Below, in pieces: positions 61,329 through 64,000 of a DNA stretch of 64,000 nt. The translations under genes were made by a program, and so were the position numbers. Source of the stretch: Bacteroidales bacterium UBA6397 (lineage in GTDB: Bacteria; Bacteroidota; Bacteroidia; Bacteroidales; UBA932); the NCBI GenBank assembly GCA_002439875.1, contig DJQB01000008.1, positions 21,110 through 85,109 of the forward strand. Direction: 5' to 3'. A model generated the notes under the pieces. It saw nothing but the letters and a program-made list of their open reading frames with translations. It ran no database searches and had not been told where the DNA came from. Every line of letters begins with the position of its first letter. The stretch's first letter is position 1.

Positions 61329-63479
61329 ATGGATTTAGGGACATTGAACAGACAGCAGAGGGAGGCGGTGACCTCCACGGAAGGAAGGGTGCGGGTCGTG
61401 GCCGGGGCGGGTTCCGGGAAGACCAAGGCACTCACCTACCGGTACGCCTACATCGTCAACGAACTGGGTGTGGATCCGGCCAATATCCTGTGTCTCACCT
61501 TCACGAACAAGGCTGCTCAGGAGATGAAGAGCAGGATCACTCAACTTGTGCCTCCGGGGTACACGAACGACTTTGTCTGCACCATACACGGGTTCTGTGT
61601 CCGTTTCCTCCGCGAGGAGATCCACCGGCTCGGCTACCCGAAGAACTTCCAGATCCTGGACGAGGAGGACATGAAATCTCTGGCCAGGCAGGTGCTGACC
61701 GAGAACAACACGGAACGGAGCGTTAAGACCGTCCGGCAGCTTCTTGAGGCTCTCTCAGGAACCAAGGCGGCGGAACCTTATGTCCAGCAGTACCTCGTCC
61801 CGGCATCTCCGGTAACCGGCAGAACTGACCTTCCGCTCAGCGTCCAGCTTCTGTACAAGCAGAAGGACAAGTTGGCCCTTGACTACGATGACCTCATAGA
61901 GTTCACCAGACATATTCTACAGACATATTCAGAGGTGAGGGAGAAGTGGCAGGAAAGGATGAACTATGTGATGCTGGACGAGGCGCAGGACTGCAACACC
62001 GGGGATTGGGAGATTGTCGAGACTTTGTCTGGAAAGTGTGGCAACCTGTTCATCGTCGGGGATCCGGACCAGTCTATCTACGAATGGAGAGGGGCGAAGC
62101 CGGACAGGTTCCTGGCCTTCCGTGCGGACAAGGACATCATCCTGGACGAGAACTACCGATCCACTCCAGGGATTCTCAACGTGGCCAACTCCATCATTGT
62201 CAACAACAAGATCAGGATAGACAAGCGGATGTTCACCCGCAGGGGCGAAGGAGAGAAGATCATTCATTTCCACGCCACAGACGAGCGGCAGGAAGCGCAG
62301 TGGGTCTGTCAGGAAATCATTCGGAGAATAGACGTTGGCGAGGCGGCATATTCAGATTTCGCGGTGCTGTTCCGCGCGGCGCATCTTTCCAGGTTCATCG
62401 AACAGGCGTTCATCCGCGCGAACATCCCGTATGTGATGTGGGGCGGAGTGAGGTTCTTCGAAAGGATGGAGATAAAGGACTGCATCAGCTATCTGAGGCT
62501 TGTCGCATCGGACGACGACCTGGCGTTCGAGCGGGTGGTCAACACACCGTCCCGGAAAGTCGGCAAGACAACCCTTGAACTGATAACCGCTTACGCATCT
62601 CAGGAGGGGACGACTCTCTACCAAGCGTTGAAGAATCATCTCGATGATAAGAAACTGAACCGTGACACGCTTCACGAGTTCGTGGCGCTGATCGAGGAAT
62701 GCCGCTCAAGGGCATATTCAATGGGAGTCTGCTCGATGCTTGAATATATTCTCGAAAAGACCGGTCTTAAGCAGGAATATCGCGACGACAATGATGAGCA
62801 GCGTCTGGAGAACATAACGGAACTGGTTGATTCCATAAGGCTTTACGAAAGCGAGCACACGGAGTGGGAGCAGCTGCCGCTTTACGACTATCTTCAGGAC
62901 ATCGCCCTCTACACCAACGCCGACTACCGGAAAGAGACTAACAAGGTACGCCTGATGACCATCCACCAGAGCAAGGGCCTTGAGTTCCCGTACGTCTTCA
63001 TCATCGGGCTGAGTGACGGAATATTCCCGAACGCAAGAAGCATCCGCGAGCGCAAGAGAACGGCTCTTGAGGAGGAAAGGCGGCTGATGTATGTCGCGGC
63101 GACAAGGGCGGAGAAATGCCTTTTCCTGACCGAGTCGGAAGGCTATGATGTTCAGGCGCAGCAGCAGAAGTTGCCGTCAAGGTTCATCGCCGAGATCAAG
63201 CGCGACCTCTTCGTCACGGAAGGTGCCATGGATGAGGCTCTTTGGCGAAGGCTTCAGGAGCAGATCGCCAACGAGAACCTGGACGAGACAGATGTCAGTC
63301 CTGATGATGTGGACAGAGCCGACAGCATCTCCGCCGGAGACACCGCGTTCCACAAGATCTTCGGCCAAGGCGAAGTCCTTGAGATCACCGACACCGGTTC
63401 CTGCAAGGTCCGCTTCGCTGACGGGAAGATCCGTTTCCTCCGCAGTACGTTTCTCAGCCGCCTCGCTCCGGAAATGTAA
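61329..63479 (+). CDS. UvrD/PcrA-type superfamily 1 helicase
   Basis: 716 residues from ATG 61329. Motif I AGAGSGKTKAL, Ia LTFTNKAAQEM, motif II DEAQDCN, motif III VGDPDQSIYEWRGA, IV DENYRS, V TIHQSKGLEFPYVFI and VI MYVAATRAEKCLFLTE are all present. A short C-terminal SH3-like domain (GQGEVLEITDTGSCKVRFAD) closes it. It unwinds DNA 3' to 5' in repair and replication restart. It is the nearest gene to the right-hand RNA candidate. Confidence 0.93.
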   Translation: MDLGTLNRQQREAVTSTEGRVRVVAGAGSGKTKALTYRYAYIVNELGVDPANILCLTFTNKAAQEMKSRITQLVPPGYTNDFVCTIHGFCVRFLREEIHRLGYPKNFQILDEEDMKSLARQVLTENNTERSVKTVRQLLEALSGTKAAEPYVQQYLVPASPVTGRTDLPLSVQLLYKQKDKLALDYDDLIEFTRHILQTYSEVREKWQERMNYVMLDEAQDCNTGDWEIVETLSGKCGNLFIVGDPDQSIYEWRGAKPDRFLAFRADKDIILDENYRSTPGILNVANSIIVNNKIRIDKRMFTRRGEGEKIIHFHATDERQEAQWVCQEIIRRIDVGEAAYSDFAVLFRAAHLSRFIEQAFIRANIPYVMWGGVRFFERMEIKDCISYLRLVASDDDLAFERVVNTPSRKVGKTTLELITAYASQEGTTLYQALKNHLDDKKLNRDTLHEFVALIEECRSRAYSMGVCSMLEYILEKTGLKQEYRDDNDEQRLENITELVDSIRLYESEHTEWEQLPLYDYLQDIALYTNADYRKETNKVRLMTIHQSKGLEFPYVFIIGLSDGIFPNARSIRERKRTALEEERRLMYVAATRAEKCLFLTESEGYDVQAQQQKLPSRFIAEIKRDLFVTEGAMDEALWRRLQEQIANENLDETDVSPDDVDRADSISAGDTAFHKIFGQGEVLEITDTGSCKVRFADGKIRFLRSTFLSRLAPEM

Positions 63480-63503
63480 AACGACCTTACGCAGAGTCAT
63501 TTC

Positions 63504-63535
63504 TTGCAAATCATAAAATCAAATCTTAAATTTGC
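63504..63535 (+). promoter_or_regulatory. Promoter of the right-hand RNA, within an inverted repeat
   Basis: TTG (63504-63506), 20-base spacer, TAAATTTGC (63527-63535). The boxes are parts of a 9-base inverted repeat, CTTGCAAAT (63503-63511) and ATTTGCAAG (63530-63538), which could also be an operator. Confidence 0.75.
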
Positions 63536-63540
63536 AAGAG

Positions 63541-63940
63541 ATTAGGTGGGTGTATGATAAAATAAAGGAAGCCATCAGTGTAGCAATCCTCCACAGTAAC
63601 TGTTTGATAGAATTTGAATAAAGCCGAGGGGTGAAGCGGAGAGCCTTACGGCTCAGAGCTGCGAATGACCACAGAAATCACCCTAAAGACATCTGTAGTG
63701 ACTTCGCACTCTCTCAACCTTGCCGAAACGCACTCGCCTGTAGGCTCGTACCCTGACAAGTCTGATAATCCCCACCTCAATGGCGACTATCACAAGATAT
63801 TGGCATGTTCTCATGGACAATCATTATTAATAGTGAAAAAAGGTGAGAGAACAGCCGTCCTTGTGTGCAGTACCCCTCGGTATGAGGCAATAAAAAACAA
63901 AAAGCAAGCATCCCTTTTAGGGAAAAGATGCTTGCTTTTA
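63541..63940 (+). ncRNA. Unidentified non-coding RNA candidate, about 400 bases
   Basis: Bounded by a strong promoter and a strong terminator. Short stems can be drawn: GAGCC/GGCTC (near 63648), GCC/GGC (near 63743) and GTACC/GGTAT (near 63874). I looked for RNase P RNA (GAGGAAAGTCC), tmRNA (tag frame, TTCGA end), the SRP RNA loop and a cobalamin riboswitch, and found none. It may instead be a short unknown mRNA. Confidence 0.4.
63901..63938. terminator. Strong intrinsic terminator
   Basis: 12-base perfect stem AAAGCAAGCATC / GATGCTTGCTTT, 14-base loop with its own short stem. A-run before and T-rich after (CTTTTACTTTCCTTTTTT). Confidence 0.88.
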
Positions 63941-64000
63941 CTTTCCTTTTTTCTACCAAATATCGATTGCCATTGCAAATCTAAGGATGTTTTTTCATTT

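Larger units (their letters stand above)
63480..64000. other. Right-hand region without a confident protein gene
   Basis: 521 bases with a promoter (63504-63535), a candidate RNA and a terminator (63901-63938). One reading frame from ATG 63665 is open to the window end, but it crosses the terminator and resembles nothing I know, so I do not call it. Beyond the terminator nothing is seen. Confidence 0.6.

Noticed and set aside
63541..63940. tmRNA, RNase P RNA or SRP RNA
   Set aside because: None of their conserved core sequences is present on either strand.
63665..64000. Protein gene open to the right edge
   Set aside because: It runs through the strong terminator, has no recognisable motif and starts 12 codons after a stop with no upstream signal. 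Not excluded, but not supported.

Overview
The window reads as a piece of a Bacteroidales (Bacteroidota) chromosome of about 50% GC. Support comes from the gene set: lipoproteins, a TonB-dependent receptor, DUF5686/DUF4783 outer-membrane proteins, a COX24-like mini protein beside HU, and an ArgE-type deacetylase near argH. It also comes from many upstream boxes of the form TAnnTTTGC, the Bacteroidota sigma factor -7 element, often with a TTG about 20 bases before them. Genes lie on both strands in short operons. I cannot name the genus.

Layout. 1-3007 is an accessory patch: the 3' end of a RhuM-type gene, a HipB-HipS-HipT toxin-antitoxin set whose kinase gene is broken by an internal deletion, and a WYL regulator. 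3108-12552 holds sbcD-sbcC, a RelA/SpoT-type (p)ppGpp enzyme and uvrB. 12626-20256 has an agmatine deiminase-type enzyme, a prolyl-tRNA editing protein, a secreted phosphoesterase, a serpin lipoprotein with the scrap of a second serpin behind it, mltG with a glucosaminidase, and RNase Z. 20260-28217 carries ribosomal protein S1, CorA, MntP, recR, a murQ plus amino-sugar kinase recycling pair, an SGNH esterase and PnuC. 28325-35061 is a four-gene envelope locus: two secreted proteins, a TonB receptor and a BtuG-like beta-propeller lipoprotein.

35179-45773 contains fructose-bisphosphate aldolase, a TSCPD protein, the lon-ung-coaD-thioredoxin operon, HU, the COX24-like peptide, RNase G and Lnt. 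45796-53493 has DUF5686/DUF4783, rlmH with a very large histidine kinase, and a LysE exporter. 53673-63479 has tRNA-Arg(CCT), rpmF, a DUF177 protein, typA, a sialate O-acetylesterase, argH, an ArgE/DapE peptidase and a UvrD/PcrA helicase. The last 520 bases hold a strong promoter and a strong terminator but no recognisable protein gene, so I propose an unidentified RNA there.

The most striking unexplained signal is not a gene. The hexamer GAATAT (or ATATTC) occurs about 170 times by my hand count, against roughly 30 expected, in both orientations, in all codon frames and between genes. It overrides local codon preference, yet several multi-kilobase stretches have none. A second family, the imperfect palindrome CTTCGACAAGCTCAG, sits in seven places, including inside relA and at the 3' end of another gene, and has expanded into 18- and 23-base tandem arrays.
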